From Parasphingorhabdus flavimaris (GTDB taxonomy: Bacteria; Pseudomonadota; Alphaproteobacteria; Sphingomonadales; Sphingomonadaceae), in contig NZ_JABWMH010000002.1 of the NCBI RefSeq assembly GCF_013371215.1, forward strand, positions 1-64,000: a stretch of DNA of 64,000 nt, written 5' to 3'. A program made the translations under genes and the position numbers. The stretch's first letter is position 1; each line of letters begins with the position of its first letter. The notes under the pieces are model-generated. The model saw nothing but the letters and a program-made list of their open reading frames with translations, ran no database searches and was not told where the DNA came from. Below, piece after piece: positions 43,238 through 53,040 of this stretch.

Positions 43238-44725
43238 GTGGATTTATATCGGAAGGTTCGGCTGGCCTGTGCTGAGGGCATGAGCCAGCGGGAGGCAGCG
43301 CGGCATTTCAACATCTCGCGCGACAGTGTAGCCAAGATGATGGCGTTCTCGGTTCCGCCGGGTTACCGGCGATCGGCACCGGTCAAGCGACCGAAGCTGG
43401 ATGGCTTCACTGGGATTATCGACGGCTGGCTGGACGGCGATCTGGGGGTTCATCGCAAGCAGCGGCACACAGCGAAGCGGGTGTTCGACCGGCTCCGCGA
43501 TGAACACGGGTTCACCGGCGGCTACACGATCGTGAAGGACTACATGCGGGAGCGCGAACGGCGCGGTCGCGAGATGTTCGTGCCGCTGGTCCATCGGCCC
43601 GGCCATGCCCAGGCCGATTTCGGCGAGGCGGTTGTCATCATTGGCGGTGTCGAGCAGAAGGCGCATTTCTTCGTCATGGACCTGCCGCACAGTGATGCCT
43701 GCTTTGTGCGGGCCTATCCGGCGGCAACGGCGGAAGCCTGGGTTGATGGCCACGTCCACGCCTTCGCGTTCTTCGGCAAGGTGCCGATATCGATCCTCTA
43801 CGACAACGACCGCTGCCTGGTTGCGAAGATTCTTCCGAACGGAACGCGTAAGCGGGCCACGCTCTTCAGCGGGTTCCTGTCGCACTACCTGTTCCGCGAT
43901 CGCTACGGCCGCCCCGGCAAGGGCAACGACAAGGGTAACGCGGAAGGGCTGGTCGGCTATTCCCGCCGCAACTTCATGGTACCGATCCCGCGGTTTGCGA
44001 GCTGGGAGGCGTTCAACGCCTATTTGGAGGAGCAGTGCCGCGAACGTCAGGCGGATGTCCTGCGGGGCCAGTCCGAGACGATCGGTCAACGCCTCGCGCG
44101 GGATCTGGCGGCGATGACCGGCCTTCCTGCGGCACCGTTCGATGCCTGTGACCAGGCAACCGGAAGGGTCAGTTCGCAGGCGCTGGTGCGCTACAAAACC
44201 AACGATTACTCGGTACCGGTCGCTTACGGCCACCGCGACGTCTGGATCAGGGGCTATGTCGACGAGGTGGTTATTGGCTGCAGCGGCGAAGTCATCACAC
44301 GCCATCCCCGCTGCTACGACCGCGAGGACATGGTCTTCGATCCGCTGCATTACCTTCCGCTGATCGAGCGCAAGATCAACGCCCTGGACCAAGCAGCTCC
44401 CTTGGCTGAATGGAGCCTGCCGCCCGAGTTCGCAACACTGCGCCGCCTGATGGAGGCGCGGATGATCAAGGCCGGACGCCGCGAGTACGTGCAGGTTTTG
44501 CGCCTGCTCGAGACCTTCGACATCGACGATCTGCATGCCGCCGTGAAGAAGGCCCTGCAATTGGGGGCAATTGGCTTTGATGCCGTCAAGCACCTTGTTC
44601 TCTGCCATGTCGAGAAACGGCCGCCGAAGCTCGACCTCGATGTCTATCCCTACCTGCCGCGCGCCAATGTCGAGACCACATCGGCCGCCAGCTACATGGC
44701 CCTGATGACGGAGGCGGCGGAATGA
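43238..44725 (+). CDS. istA: IS21 transposase IstA
   Basis: A 495-residue DDE transposase. N-terminal helix-turn-helix (MSQREAARHFNISRDSVAKM), catalytic core with HRPGHAQADFGEAV (Asp), LYDNDRC (Asp) and GKGNDKGNAEGLVGYSRR (Glu). A C-terminal region contains the SVPVAYGHRDVWIRGYVDEV beta-barrel segment. It overlaps istB by 4 bp (ATGA), as in other IS21 elements. Confidence 0.93.
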   Translation: MDLYRKVRLACAEGMSQREAARHFNISRDSVAKMMAFSVPPGYRRSAPVKRPKLDGFTGIIDGWLDGDLGVHRKQRHTAKRVFDRLRDEHGFTGGYTIVKDYMRERERRGREMFVPLVHRPGHAQADFGEAVVIIGGVEQKAHFFVMDLPHSDACFVRAYPAATAEAWVDGHVHAFAFFGKVPISILYDNDRCLVAKILPNGTRKRATLFSGFLSHYLFRDRYGRPGKGNDKGNAEGLVGYSRRNFMVPIPRFASWEAFNAYLEEQCRERQADVLRGQSETIGQRLARDLAAMTGLPAAPFDACDQATGRVSSQALVRYKTNDYSVPVAYGHRDVWIRGYVDEVVIGCSGEVITRHPRCYDREDMVFDPLHYLPLIERKINALDQAAPLAEWSLPPEFATLRRLMEARMIKAGRREYVQVLRLLETFDIDDLHAAVKKALQLGAIGFDAVKHLVLCHVEKRPPKLDLDVYPYLPRANVETTSAASYMALMTEAAE

Positions 44726-45486
44726 CCGACGCGCCGAAGATCCTGCTGGCCGATCATCTGAAGACGCTGAAGCTGCCGACATTCCTGCGCGAGTATGAAA
44801 AGCTCGCGCGCCAGTGCGCCGCCGAGGGGCTGGATCATGTCCAGTTCCTGGGACGTCTGGTCGAGCTGGAGCTGATCGATCGCGAGCGCAGAATGATCGA
44901 ACGCCGTATCAAGGCCGCGAAATTCCCGGCCACCAAGAGCCTCGACAGCTTCGACTTCAAGGCGATCCCAAAGCTGAACAAGATGCAGGTGCTGGAACTG
45001 GCCCGCTGCGAATGGATCGACCGGCGCGAGAATGTCATCGCCCTTGGCCCGAGCGGCACAGGCAAGACCCATGTCGCCCTCGGACTTGGGCTGGCTGCCT
45101 GCCAGAAGGGCCTCTCGGTCAGCTTCACCACCGCCGCGACGCTGGTCAACGAGATGATGGAAGCCCGAGACGAGCGCCGTCTGCTCCGCCTGCAAAAGCA
45201 GCTGGCCGCGGTCAAGCTGCTCATCATCGACGAGTTGGGCTTTGTGCCATTGTCCAAGACCGGTGCAGAGCTCTTGTTCGAACTGATCTCGCAGCGCTAT
45301 GAGCGCGGCTCCACGATGATAACCAGCAATTTGCCATTCGACGAATGGACCGAAACCTTCGGCACCGAACGTCTGACCGGAGCACTGCTCGATCGGCTGA
45401 CCCACCACGTCAACATCCTCGAGATGAATGGCGACAGCTATCGACTCGGCCAAAGCCGTGCCCGGAAGGCAAAAGCCGCCACCTGA
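44722..45486 (+). CDS. istB: IS21 helper ATPase IstB
   Basis: A 254-residue AAA+ ATPase, DnaC-like, which assists IstA in target selection. Walker A is GPSGTGKTH (about 110-118), Walker B LLIIDELGF; sensor region TSNLPFDEWTETF. Full length. Start overlaps the istA stop. Confidence 0.94.
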   Translation: MTDAPKILLADHLKTLKLPTFLREYEKLARQCAAEGLDHVQFLGRLVELELIDRERRMIERRIKAAKFPATKSLDSFDFKAIPKLNKMQVLELARCEWIDRRENVIALGPSGTGKTHVALGLGLAACQKGLSVSFTTAATLVNEMMEARDERRLLRLQKQLAAVKLLIIDELGFVPLSKTGAELLFELISQRYERGSTMITSNLPFDEWTETFGTERLTGALLDRLTHHVNILEMNGDSYRLGQSRARKAKAAT

Positions 45487-45652
45487 TCCAGCCAATCCAG
45501 ATTTGGCCCTGACGGGCCAAAGCGGCCAGTCAACCGCCAGCTATTTGGGGAGCGCGGCTGACTGGCCGCCGCCATTTTGCACCCATCACGCTCAACCAAA
45601 AACTGGTCTACTTTTGCGCCGCCATATGGCCTGATTTTACTCCGCCGTTGAC

Positions 45653-45838
45653 AATTATGACAGCCATGCCCAGCTGACCGCGCATCTCAACGACTTCATT
45701 GACGCCTACAATTATGGTCGGCGGCTGAAGACCCTCAAGAGACTCACACCCTTCGAATACATCTGCAAAATGTGGACAACTGAACCAAACAGATTTACAC
45801 TTAATCCAACTCATCAAATGCCTAGACTAAACACCTAG
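45653..45838 (+). pseudogene. IS481-like transposase C-terminal fragment
   Basis: 62 codons read as the end of an integrase-core transposase: HLNDFIDAYNYGRRLKTLKR, LTPFEYICKMWTTEP and NPTHQMPRLNT. The upstream part is absent, replaced by IS21. The remaining 86 bp to the hydrolase gene show nothing. Confidence 0.75.
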
Positions 45839-45924
45839 CTTCAAATCAAGGTATCAAAATTCATATTTGGTATTCTCGACCACCCAATTCATCGAAGATA
45901 TGACAGGTCATTCTAACATTGCGG

Positions 45925-46908
45925 TTAGCGTTCGTGGGAGCTTTTCCAAAAAGAAAGAACGCTCCTGAGAGCTGCGACAAAGGCCAATGGCTGATCGAGC
46001 ATCAGGTGGTGGCGGGCTTCCGGTATGGCTATTATCGGGATGTCGTTTCCACCCATCTCGCGGATGTAATCGGCAGAATCCTGTGAGAAGAGCAGACTGT
46101 TACCGCCGTGCACGATTGCTTTGCGGCCCGGCGCTTGCACCAGCCGCTTACCCATGTTCAGCCACTCCTCGGGCCTATTGCTCCGCCGGAAAACCTCTGG
46201 TGAGAATTTCCACGTCCAACTGCCTCTTTTATGCTTCAGCGAATGATACGCAATATAATCTAGCAGGAATGGCTCCTCGGCGGGCTGAGGCGGCGATAGG
46301 ATGTAGCGCGCACGCGCTGCTTCATAGCTGGGATAGCGCTTGTTGGGCTTGTCCGGATTCCCTGATCCCGGGCTCGACCGATCGTTCTTCCAGTATTTTT
46401 CAAGCAATTCAGGGCGCATGATCATAAGGTCGCATACGACCACTCCAGCAAAGGCGTCGGGCGACTGGGTCACGGCTGTCAGCGCGGCACCCGAACCGAA
46501 GCTGTGCGCGATGATCGTTGGCTTTTGGCCATCCGCAAACATGTTCAGGGCCTCGGCAACCTCGGTGAATTCCCTCCCGCGGGCCGCCGTGTCAGCTGCC
46601 CCCCGCATTTCGCTGTCCCCCATACCCGCCAAATCGAATGCCACGACATCATATTCTTCCGCGAAGAACGGCGCAATAAAAGCGAAGCAGCGGGCATGGG
46701 CGAGGAAGCCATGTGTCATTAGCAATTTGGGCTTATCGGGGCTGCCCCAGCGGAGATAGTGCACCTTGGCACCGGAAATCTCTACATAAGCTTCTTCGCG
46801 CGGCACGTTCAGTGCTGCTATGAACCATTCGGGCAGGTGCGAACCGTCCCCGGCCCACAAGGAATCGATGTCAGTCGGAAGGTTGTTTACAGGGGTCATT
46901 TCATTCAT
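45925..46908 (-). CDS. Alpha/beta hydrolase (ester/lactone or epoxide-type)
   Basis: A 327-residue alpha/beta-hydrolase. Oxyanion region LMTHGFLAHARCF, nucleophile Ser in IIAHSFGSGAALT, catalytic His in ARHHLMLDQP; the acid is likely an Asp/Glu before it. It is the last gene of the minus-strand operon, 29 bp after the Baeyer-Villiger monooxygenase. An attractive inference is that it hydrolyses the ester or lactone formed by that enzyme. ATG 46908 with AAGGA upstream is chosen; the frame is open 94 codons further inside the monooxygenase gene. Ser rather than Asp as nucleophile argues against an epoxide hydrolase. Confidence 0.85.
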   Translation of the reverse strand: MNEMTPVNNLPTDIDSLWAGDGSHLPEWFIAALNVPREEAYVEISGAKVHYLRWGSPDKPKLLMTHGFLAHARCFAFIAPFFAEEYDVVAFDLAGMGDSEMRGAADTAARGREFTEVAEALNMFADGQKPTIIAHSFGSGAALTAVTQSPDAFAGVVVCDLMIMRPELLEKYWKNDRSSPGSGNPDKPNKRYPSYEAARARYILSPPQPAEEPFLLDYIAYHSLKHKRGSWTWKFSPEVFRRSNRPEEWLNMGKRLVQAPGRKAIVHGGNSLLFSQDSADYIREMGGNDIPIIAIPEARHHLMLDQPLAFVAALRSVLSFWKSSHER

Positions 46909-46937
46909 TGCGCGAAAGGTTCCTTGTTGGTGAGTTT

Positions 46938-48542
46938 TTAGGTGGCGAATCCGCGATAGGCATTTTGCGCTACGTCGTCGCATACGGCGGCATAGCCAAC
47001 CACGCTTGGGAAATTGATAAGCTGGCGCTTCTTGCTCGGGATGTTTGCGCCCATGTACCAGGAGTCCGCTTCGGGAAAGAGTGTCATCGCGCCAGCTTGG
47101 GCGACTATTTCGGTCCAGGTCGTCTCGGCCTGCGGTTCGGCATCGAAGAGCTTGATCCCGCCTTGCCTCAGCCATATCAGAAAGTCGCAAATCCAGTCGC
47201 CTTGTATCTCAGCGCTCGTTGGGCCGTTCGCAAAACCTGATGGGCTCAGGGGACCGTAAGAAAACAGCATATTGGGAAAGCCCGTCACGGACATGCCCAG
47301 ATAGGCGCGCAAGCCATCGTTCCAGGCCTGTGCCAAACCGAGCCCGCCCAGCCCGGTTATATTCATGTCGATCAGTCCGCCGCGTCCGGCATCGAAGCCT
47401 GTTGCAAAGACGATCAGATCGCAGTCAAACGCCCCATCCTGAGTTTCGATACGGTCCGCGCTGATCCGGACGATCGGCGTTTCCTTCAGATCGACGAGCG
47501 CGACATTTTCCTGCGCAAAAATCTCGTAATAATTCTGTTCCAGCGATGGCCGCTTGGTGCCGAAGGGGTGGGGCGGCTCGGCAGGAGCAAGTTTTTCCGC
47601 AAGCGCCGGATCGACGATCCGCTCCCGGACTTTGTCGCGCCAGAAATCATAAGCGTAGCGGTTTGCTTCGCGGTTGGTGAGCATATCCGCAAAATTGTGA
47701 TACCAAAATTTTAGACCGCCGCGCTGCCAGAGATGCTCGAAATGTGCGGTGCGCTCCTCATCGCTAACCTCAAGTGCCGATTTTTCCAGCGACTGGTATT
47801 CAAAACCCCCGCTGGTCTGCTTGCGTTGTTCGAAAATGGCCGGATACCCCTGCTTTTCGCACACCTGCCCTTCCTCGGTCATTGTCTCCTGGCGCATGGG
47901 AAGGGCCAGGATCGGCGTCCTCTGAAACAGTGTCAGCCGGTCTGCTGATTTTGCTGCCTCCTGTGCCACCTGCACACCGCTGGCGCCGGTGCCGATCAGG
48001 CAAATCTTGCGGCCTGCCAGATCAATGCCTTCCTGAGGCCAGCGCGCGGTGTGGCACCATTCGCCAGCGAAGGTGTCGAGGCCGGGAATGTCGGGGACAT
48101 AAGGCTTCGACGCGAAGCCGAGAGCCGGCAGGAGAAACCGCGCTGTCACCGTGTCCCCACCGTCCAGATGCAGGCGCCAGAGCGATGCCTTTTCGGCGAA
48201 GCGCGCGCTTTCGACCCTCGTGCCCAAACGCATGTGCGGCCACAGATCGAGGGTATCGCAGACATGACGAAAATAGGTGCGCAGCTCTTCCCATCCGGGA
48301 AAGCGCTCGGTCCAAGACCATGTCTGCCATATATCTGGGAGTGAGAATTCGTAAAGCGGAACCTGCGAATCGACCCGCGCGCCCGGATAGCGGTTCCAGT
48401 ACCAGATGCCGCCGGGCTGGGCGGCAGCATCGACCAGCAGGATATTGAACCCGGCCTCGCGCAGTTTGTGAAGCAGGTAGATGCCGCTGAAACCGGCACC
48501 GACGATCACCGCGTCATAGTCTGGCGTGGTCTTGCCGCTCAC
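46938..48542 (-). CDS. Baeyer-Villiger flavin monooxygenase
   Basis: A 534-residue FAD- and NADPH-dependent enzyme inserting oxygen next to a ketone to form an ester or lactone. FAD fold GAGFSG (15-20), the type I signature FAGEWCHTARWP (158-169) and NADPH fold GTGASG (184-189) are present. The second signature region is IVFATGFDAG. Length matches cyclohexanone/steroid/phenylacetone monooxygenases. Start overlaps the ligase stop by 4 bp, and the hydrolase follows. The pairing implies ketone to ester to acid plus alcohol; the ketone is unknown. Confidence 0.93.
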   Translation of the reverse strand: MSGKTTPDYDAVIVGAGFSGIYLLHKLREAGFNILLVDAAAQPGGIWYWNRYPGARVDSQVPLYEFSLPDIWQTWSWTERFPGWEELRTYFRHVCDTLDLWPHMRLGTRVESARFAEKASLWRLHLDGGDTVTARFLLPALGFASKPYVPDIPGLDTFAGEWCHTARWPQEGIDLAGRKICLIGTGASGVQVAQEAAKSADRLTLFQRTPILALPMRQETMTEEGQVCEKQGYPAIFEQRKQTSGGFEYQSLEKSALEVSDEERTAHFEHLWQRGGLKFWYHNFADMLTNREANRYAYDFWRDKVRERIVDPALAEKLAPAEPPHPFGTKRPSLEQNYYEIFAQENVALVDLKETPIVRISADRIETQDGAFDCDLIVFATGFDAGRGGLIDMNITGLGGLGLAQAWNDGLRAYLGMSVTGFPNMLFSYGPLSPSGFANGPTSAEIQGDWICDFLIWLRQGGIKLFDAEPQAETTWTEIVAQAGAMTLFPEADSWYMGANIPSKKRQLINFPSVVGYAAVCDDVAQNAYRGFAT

Positions 48543-50152
48543 GCTGCCGCCCTGCTGCCTTCCGCAATTTTCTTTGCCGCTGCGTAATCCGCCTTTCCGT
48601 TCGAGGCGCGCAGAGGCGTGTCGGTAGGATGGATCGCCTTGGGCGTTTTATATCCCGCCAGCTGCTGGCGGACGTGATCCTTTACAGCTTGCTCATCAAA
48701 TTCAGCCTGCTTGTCGAGATGAACCACGGCGGTTACCGCTTGACCCCATTTTTCGTCCGGCACGCCGACCACCAGCGCATCGGCGATGGCGGGGTGGGTC
48801 TTCAGCACTTCTTCGACTTCTTCGGGATAGACCTTTTCACCAGCGGTGTTGATGCACACGCTGCCCCGGCCGAGCAGGGTCAGGCTGCCATCGGTCTCCA
48901 CGTGGCACCAGTCGCCCGGTATCGAGTAACGCACACCGTCGATTGTCTTGAAAGTCTTGGCCGACTTTTCGGGGTCCTTGTAATAGCCGACCGGGATCGC
49001 ACCCTTGCGCGCGATAAAGCCGGGCACGCCGCTGCCCGGTTCGACCGTCTGGTCGTTCTCGTCGAACACGTCGCAGAACTCGCCGATGCCGAATTTGGCG
49101 GTGTTGGTGCCGCCTTGCGCGGTGGTGACCGAAAGGCCGTAGCCGAGGCCTTCGGAAGCGCCGAAACTGTCCATCAGGATGACTTGAGAAATGTGCTTGC
49201 AAAGACCGGCCTTGACCTCCTTGCTCCACATCACGCCGGACGAGATGATCGACACGAGGCTGCTGGTATCCCAGCGGCCGGGATGTTCGTCGAGGGCGCG
49301 AAGCATCGGCTTGGCGAAAGCGTCACCCACGATTGCGATACTCTCGACCTTGTGTTTCTCGACCGTCTCCCACAACTCTTCGGCATCGAATGACGGGTCG
49401 GAGAGTGTAACGATTGCACCGCCCGACATCAGCGCGCCGATCCCGGTGATAAAGCCTGTGCCGTGCATCAGCGGGCAGGAGGGGAGGGTGCGGCGTCCCG
49501 GCCCCTGGCTCTTGATCAGCGCGACGTTTTCTTCGTGCGACTGCGGCACCGGGCCGAGCAGCTTTTGCGCGTCGAGCTGCGCCTTGCGCATGTCGTCGTG
49601 CCGCCACATCACGCCCTTGGGCATGCCGGTGGTGCCGCCGGTATAGATGAACAGCAGATCGCCTGGTGAGCGCTCGATGCCTAGAGGCGAACCGTCTCCC
49701 TGCGTCGTGAGATGTTCATAGGGAACGGCGAAAGGGGCGATTTCCGACGCATCACCGATCTCGACGAAAGTGTGGACCTTCTCAAGCCGGTCCTTCAGCT
49801 CAAGGATATAGTCGCGAAATTCGGAGCTGTAGACGATCACCTCGCTGTCGGAATCGTCGAAGATGTAGAATACTTCTTCGGGCACGTAGCGATAATTGAT
49901 GTTCACATGCGTGAGCCGACCCTTGAAGCAGGCCGCCATCAGCTCGCCGTATTCGGGACGGTTTCGCATGTAGAACGCCACCTTCGCTCCGTCGACGGCA
50001 CCGCGTTCCCGCAGGTTGCGCGCGAGATTGTTCGAACGGACTGACATTTCCGGCCATGTGATGATCCGGTCGCCATGGATCAGCGCGGGCGCATCCTTCG
50101 GCATGGCCGGTTCGATAGCATCAAGAATGTCGCCAAGGTTCCAGTCGATCAC
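48539..50152 (-). CDS. Acyl-CoA ligase (FadD3/FadD13-like)
   Basis: A 537-residue AMP-binding ligase. P-loop LFIYTGGTTGMPKGVMWRH, SFGASEGLGYG, YSIPGDWCHVETDGSLTLLG, GEKVYPEEVEEVL and a C-terminal ASNGKADY Lys. It activates an acid formed by CYP153 or other oxidation for the CoA-dependent steps encoded around it. It overlaps the monooxygenase gene by 4 bp; 62 bp separate it from the acyl-CoA dehydrogenase gene. Similar proteins act on steroid side chains and other bulky acids, but the class is broad. Confidence 0.9.
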   Translation of the reverse strand: MIDWNLGDILDAIEPAMPKDAPALIHGDRIITWPEMSVRSNNLARNLRERGAVDGAKVAFYMRNRPEYGELMAACFKGRLTHVNINYRYVPEEVFYIFDDSDSEVIVYSSEFRDYILELKDRLEKVHTFVEIGDASEIAPFAVPYEHLTTQGDGSPLGIERSPGDLLFIYTGGTTGMPKGVMWRHDDMRKAQLDAQKLLGPVPQSHEENVALIKSQGPGRRTLPSCPLMHGTGFITGIGALMSGGAIVTLSDPSFDAEELWETVEKHKVESIAIVGDAFAKPMLRALDEHPGRWDTSSLVSIISSGVMWSKEVKAGLCKHISQVILMDSFGASEGLGYGLSVTTAQGGTNTAKFGIGEFCDVFDENDQTVEPGSGVPGFIARKGAIPVGYYKDPEKSAKTFKTIDGVRYSIPGDWCHVETDGSLTLLGRGSVCINTAGEKVYPEEVEEVLKTHPAIADALVVGVPDEKWGQAVTAVVHLDKQAEFDEQAVKDHVRQQLAGYKTPKAIHPTDTPLRASNGKADYAAAKKIAEGSRAAA

Positions 50153-50214
50153 GTTTCCATCTCATCTCTTGGCGGGGCGCCGCTTGTCTCGCGGCGTCCC
50201 CGCAGCTACTTAAA

Positions 50215-51306
50215 TCACGCTGCCCGGGTCCACCCCTGCCGCGCTGCTGCTTCGGCTCTCACCGCTTCGGGGCCGCCAAGAACCTGGCGATCGAAACCGA
50301 TCCGCTTGAACCAATAATGGAGCCCAAGCAGGTCGGTGAAGCCCATCCCGCCATGCACTTCGGTGGAAGTGCGCGCGACGAAGCGATACACCTCGCCGGT
50401 ATGCGATTTCGCATGGCACGCGGCGAGCGTGGCTTCATCCGACGCCGCGTCGAAAGCATGCGCTGCGTACCAAATCAGGGAGCGGCATGGTTCGTGACGG
50501 GCTGCCATTTCCGCGCACATATGCTTGACCGCCTGAAAGCTGCCAATGATCCGCCCGAATTGTTCGCGCTGTCCGGCATAATCGACCGCCTTCTCAATCA
50601 TGGCCTGACCCGCGCCGAGGCTGTCAGCGGCCAGGATCACCCGGCCCGCATCGCGCAGCCGTGCCGCAGTCGCTCCGCCATCGTTGGCCAGTGGTTCGGC
50701 CGCAACGGTCTCGAACCGCATTTCCCCTACGCTGCGGGTGCGGTCGATCGTCGTCAGCGGGATTTTCTCCAGCCCCGGTGCATCGGCGGGGACGAAGTGC
50801 ATCCGCCCCGCGGTATCGGCCACCAGGAAGGCCTCGGCGCCGGTGAAATCGAGTGCGAACAGCGCCGTGCCGTCCAGCTTGCCGCTGTTGCAGGTTACGC
50901 CCGCCCCGTCGCGCGCCTCAATAGTCTCGGCAATGGCAACGGCGATCTGCGCTTTGCCGCTGGCGATCTGAGGCAACCACTCAGCCTGCTGCTGCTCGTT
51001 GCCGGCTTGCGCCAGCGCGATGGGTGCAAGCACATGGCTGGCGAGAAACGGCACCGGAGCGACCGCATAGGCAAGCTGTTCGGCCACAATAGCTGCATCT
51101 AGCAAGGTCATACCGAGGCCGCCATGCTGTTCGGGAACCATCATTCCTGTGATGCCCAGTTCGCTCAGTGCAGACTGCACCTTTTCGCTGTAAGAAGCTT
51201 CGCCTTCGGCGCACTCACGCACATGGTCGAGCGGGCAGGTGTCGGCGAGGCATCGCGCGACTGTATCGCGCAGCATCTGCTGGTCTTGCGACAGTCCGAA
51301 ATCCAT
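50215..51306 (-). CDS. Acyl-CoA dehydrogenase, small partner
   Basis: A 363-residue acyl-CoA dehydrogenase of the shorter kind that pairs with a larger one. It has MMVPEQHGGLGMTLLDAAIV, SLGAGQAMIEKAVDYAGQRE and the C-terminal EVHGGMGFTDLLGLHYWFKR region. It overlaps the partner gene by one base, as for FadE28-FadE29 (ChsE1-ChsE2) heterotetramers of steroid catabolism. The normal Glu base was not confidently located, so this may be the non-catalytic half. Confidence 0.88.
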   Translation of the reverse strand: MDFGLSQDQQMLRDTVARCLADTCPLDHVRECAEGEASYSEKVQSALSELGITGMMVPEQHGGLGMTLLDAAIVAEQLAYAVAPVPFLASHVLAPIALAQAGNEQQQAEWLPQIASGKAQIAVAIAETIEARDGAGVTCNSGKLDGTALFALDFTGAEAFLVADTAGRMHFVPADAPGLEKIPLTTIDRTRSVGEMRFETVAAEPLANDGGATAARLRDAGRVILAADSLGAGQAMIEKAVDYAGQREQFGRIIGSFQAVKHMCAEMAARHEPCRSLIWYAAHAFDAASDEATLAACHAKSHTGEVYRFVARTSTEVHGGMGFTDLLGLHYWFKRIGFDRQVLGGPEAVRAEAAARQGWTRAA

Positions 51307-52556
51307 CAGGCGGCTCCCTGTTTCTGGCGGGCCGCGACGGCGGCGCCCTGTTCGGCCGGCGCAGGTTTGGCCAGCTTAGGTTCGCGCGGCATATCGAGAC
51401 CGCGTTCGGCGATGATGTTCTTCTGGATCTGCGCGGTACCTCCACCGATGATAAGGCCCAGCTGGAACATGTAGTTCCACTGCCACGCGCCTCCTTCGCG
51501 CTCGCGATTGCTACCGTGATAAAGGATGCCGATCTCGCCCATGGCGTCGATCGCCAGAGCCGATATCTGATGCGCCAGTTCGCAGCTTTGCAGCTTGACA
51601 ATCAGCTTGGCCATGCCGCCGGGTTCGCCCTTCAGATTGTCCGAAAGGATACGCATTCCGTTGTATTTCATCGCTGCAACTTCGGCCTGAAGCGCCGCCA
51701 ACCGGTCGCGCAGCACGGCATTGTCGATCGCGCGGCCTTGGCCGACACGTTCTTTCTGCATTAGCTTGACCAGTGCCTGAAATCGGTTTTCCAGCGCATC
51801 GGGATCGCCCAGCATGCCGCGTTCGTGACCCAGTGTCGCATTGGCGACGAACCAGCCTTGACCACGCTGGCCGACGATCTGGTCCATCGGCACCCGCACG
51901 TCGGTGAAGAACGTCTCGTTAAATTCGGCGTGACCGGTCATGGTCTTGAGCGGACGCACCTCAATCCCCGGCGTATCCATCGAGAATATCAGATAGGAAA
52001 TGCCGCCGTGCTTGGGCGCGTCAGGTTCGGTCCTGACCAGGCAGAAGATCATGTCCGCCTGCTTGGCCGTGCTGGTCCAGATCTTCTGGCCGTTGATCAC
52101 GAATTCGCCGTTTTCGATCCGCGCGCTGGTTTTCAGGCTGGCAAGGTCCGATCCCGCGCCGGGCTCGGAATAGCCCTGGCACCATACGACCTCGCCTTTC
52201 AGCGTCGGCTCGACCCACTGGCGTTTCTGTGCCTCAGTTCCCAGTTCCAGCAGTGTAGGGACCAGCATCGATATGCCTTGGTTGGCAAGTCCGCCGGGAA
52301 TGCCGGCGCGCGCGAATTCCTCGGCGATGATTCGCGATTTGAGAATGTCGGGCTCGGCCCCGTAACCCCCGTATTCCGTGGGGATCGTGCGCGCGGTATA
52401 GCCATGTTCGATCAGCAGCTTTTGCCACTCGACCGCCTCGGGACAGGGGCGGGCGGCCCGGCCCTGCTCGGCTGGCGCACGATTCCCGTACGTCTTTAAG
52501 AATTGTCGCACTTCCTCGCAGAAAGCGTCATATTCGGGTCCATATTCGAGATCCAT
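51306..52556 (-). CDS. Acyl-CoA dehydrogenase, large partner
   Basis: A 416-residue dehydrogenase introducing a 2,3-double bond into an acyl-CoA with FAD. CQGYSEPGAGSDLASLKT, INGQKIWTSTAKQADMI and TFFTDVRVPMDQIVGQ are classic blocks; an EREGGAWQWNYM segment follows near the C terminus. An Ala/Gly/Gln-rich tail ends the protein. The start at 52556 is 7 bp after the DUF35 gene. Expected to form a heteromer with the product of the next gene. Confidence 0.9.
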   Translation of the reverse strand: MDLEYGPEYDAFCEEVRQFLKTYGNRAPAEQGRAARPCPEAVEWQKLLIEHGYTARTIPTEYGGYGAEPDILKSRIIAEEFARAGIPGGLANQGISMLVPTLLELGTEAQKRQWVEPTLKGEVVWCQGYSEPGAGSDLASLKTSARIENGEFVINGQKIWTSTAKQADMIFCLVRTEPDAPKHGGISYLIFSMDTPGIEVRPLKTMTGHAEFNETFFTDVRVPMDQIVGQRGQGWFVANATLGHERGMLGDPDALENRFQALVKLMQKERVGQGRAIDNAVLRDRLAALQAEVAAMKYNGMRILSDNLKGEPGGMAKLIVKLQSCELAHQISALAIDAMGEIGILYHGSNREREGGAWQWNYMFQLGLIIGGGTAQIQKNIIAERGLDMPREPKLAKPAPAEQGAAVAARQKQGAA

Positions 52557-52563
52557 TTCGTGC

Positions 52564-53040
52564 TTATCCTTCGTGGGGTAGGTTCGTATCGGGGCGGAAA
52601 ACCGGCAGGCGGAAATCCGCGCCGATCAGTTCGAAATCGAGCGTTACCGGAAGGTCCAGCTCTAGCTTGTCGCGGTCGCAATCGATCAGACGCGTGGCCA
52701 TGCGGACGCCTTCTTCCAGTTCCACCACCGCCGAGACGAACGGAATGTCAGCGGCAAAGGCAGGGTGCAGAGCCTGATGTGTGACCGTCCAGGAAAACAG
52801 CGTACCTTTTCCGCTGCTTTGCTCCCAAGAAAAGTCGGGCGAGCCGCATTTTGCGCACATGTAGCGCGGCAGGTGGCGGAAGGTGCCACATTCGCCGCAG
52901 CGCTGGAAATAGAGATTGCCGTCCTGGCAACGGTTCCAGAATTCCTGTTCCACCGGATCCTGCGGGCGCGGTTGCGGCTTTGGCGGCGCCTTCTGCGCCG
53001 AGGCACGCATTTTGGGCGGAAGATTCTTCTCGTCGCTCAT
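52564..53040 (-). CDS. DUF35 OB-fold/zinc-ribbon acyl-CoA-binding protein
   Basis: A 158-residue protein. Zn ribbon with CGECG and CAKCG (about 48-68), then an OB-fold with [15 protein letters not shown] and [20 protein letters not shown]35 proteins bind thiolase-like partners and are needed for activity, as in Ltp2 aldolase complexes and the ibuprofen pathway IpfD/IpfE. ATG 53040 overlaps the end of the thiolase-like gene by 4 bp, a strong sign that they act together. Confidence 0.92.
   Translation of the reverse strand: MSDEKNLPPKMRASAQKAPPKPQPRPQDPVEQEFWNRCQDGNLYFQRCGECGTFRHLPRYMCAKCGSPDFSWEQSSGKGTLFSWTVTHQALHPAFAADIPFVSAVVELEEGVRMATRLIDCDRDKLELDLPVTLDFELIGADFRLPVFRPDTNLPHEG

Larger units (their letters stand above)
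43120..45653 (+). mobile_element. IS21-family insertion sequence, apparently intact
   Basis: Ends TG (43120) and CA (45653) are supported by matching terminal blocks: TGAGAACGGCGGTGCAAAAG at the left and, inverted, TGTCAACGGCGGAGTAAAAT at the right. A second copy of the AAAAG-type repeat lies inside each end (about 43176-43197 and 45604-45623), the multiple-terminal-repeat pattern of IS21. It contains istA and istB, both intact. The right end lies inside an IS481-like transposase fragment. No target duplication is obvious. Confidence 0.85.

Noticed and set aside
43244-44782. 512-codon minus-strand ORF opposite istA
   Set aside because: It is the antisense shadow of istA, caused by high GC; istA has complete DDE motifs.
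44692-45495. 267-codon minus-strand ORF opposite istB
   Set aside because: Shadow of istB, which has clear Walker motifs.
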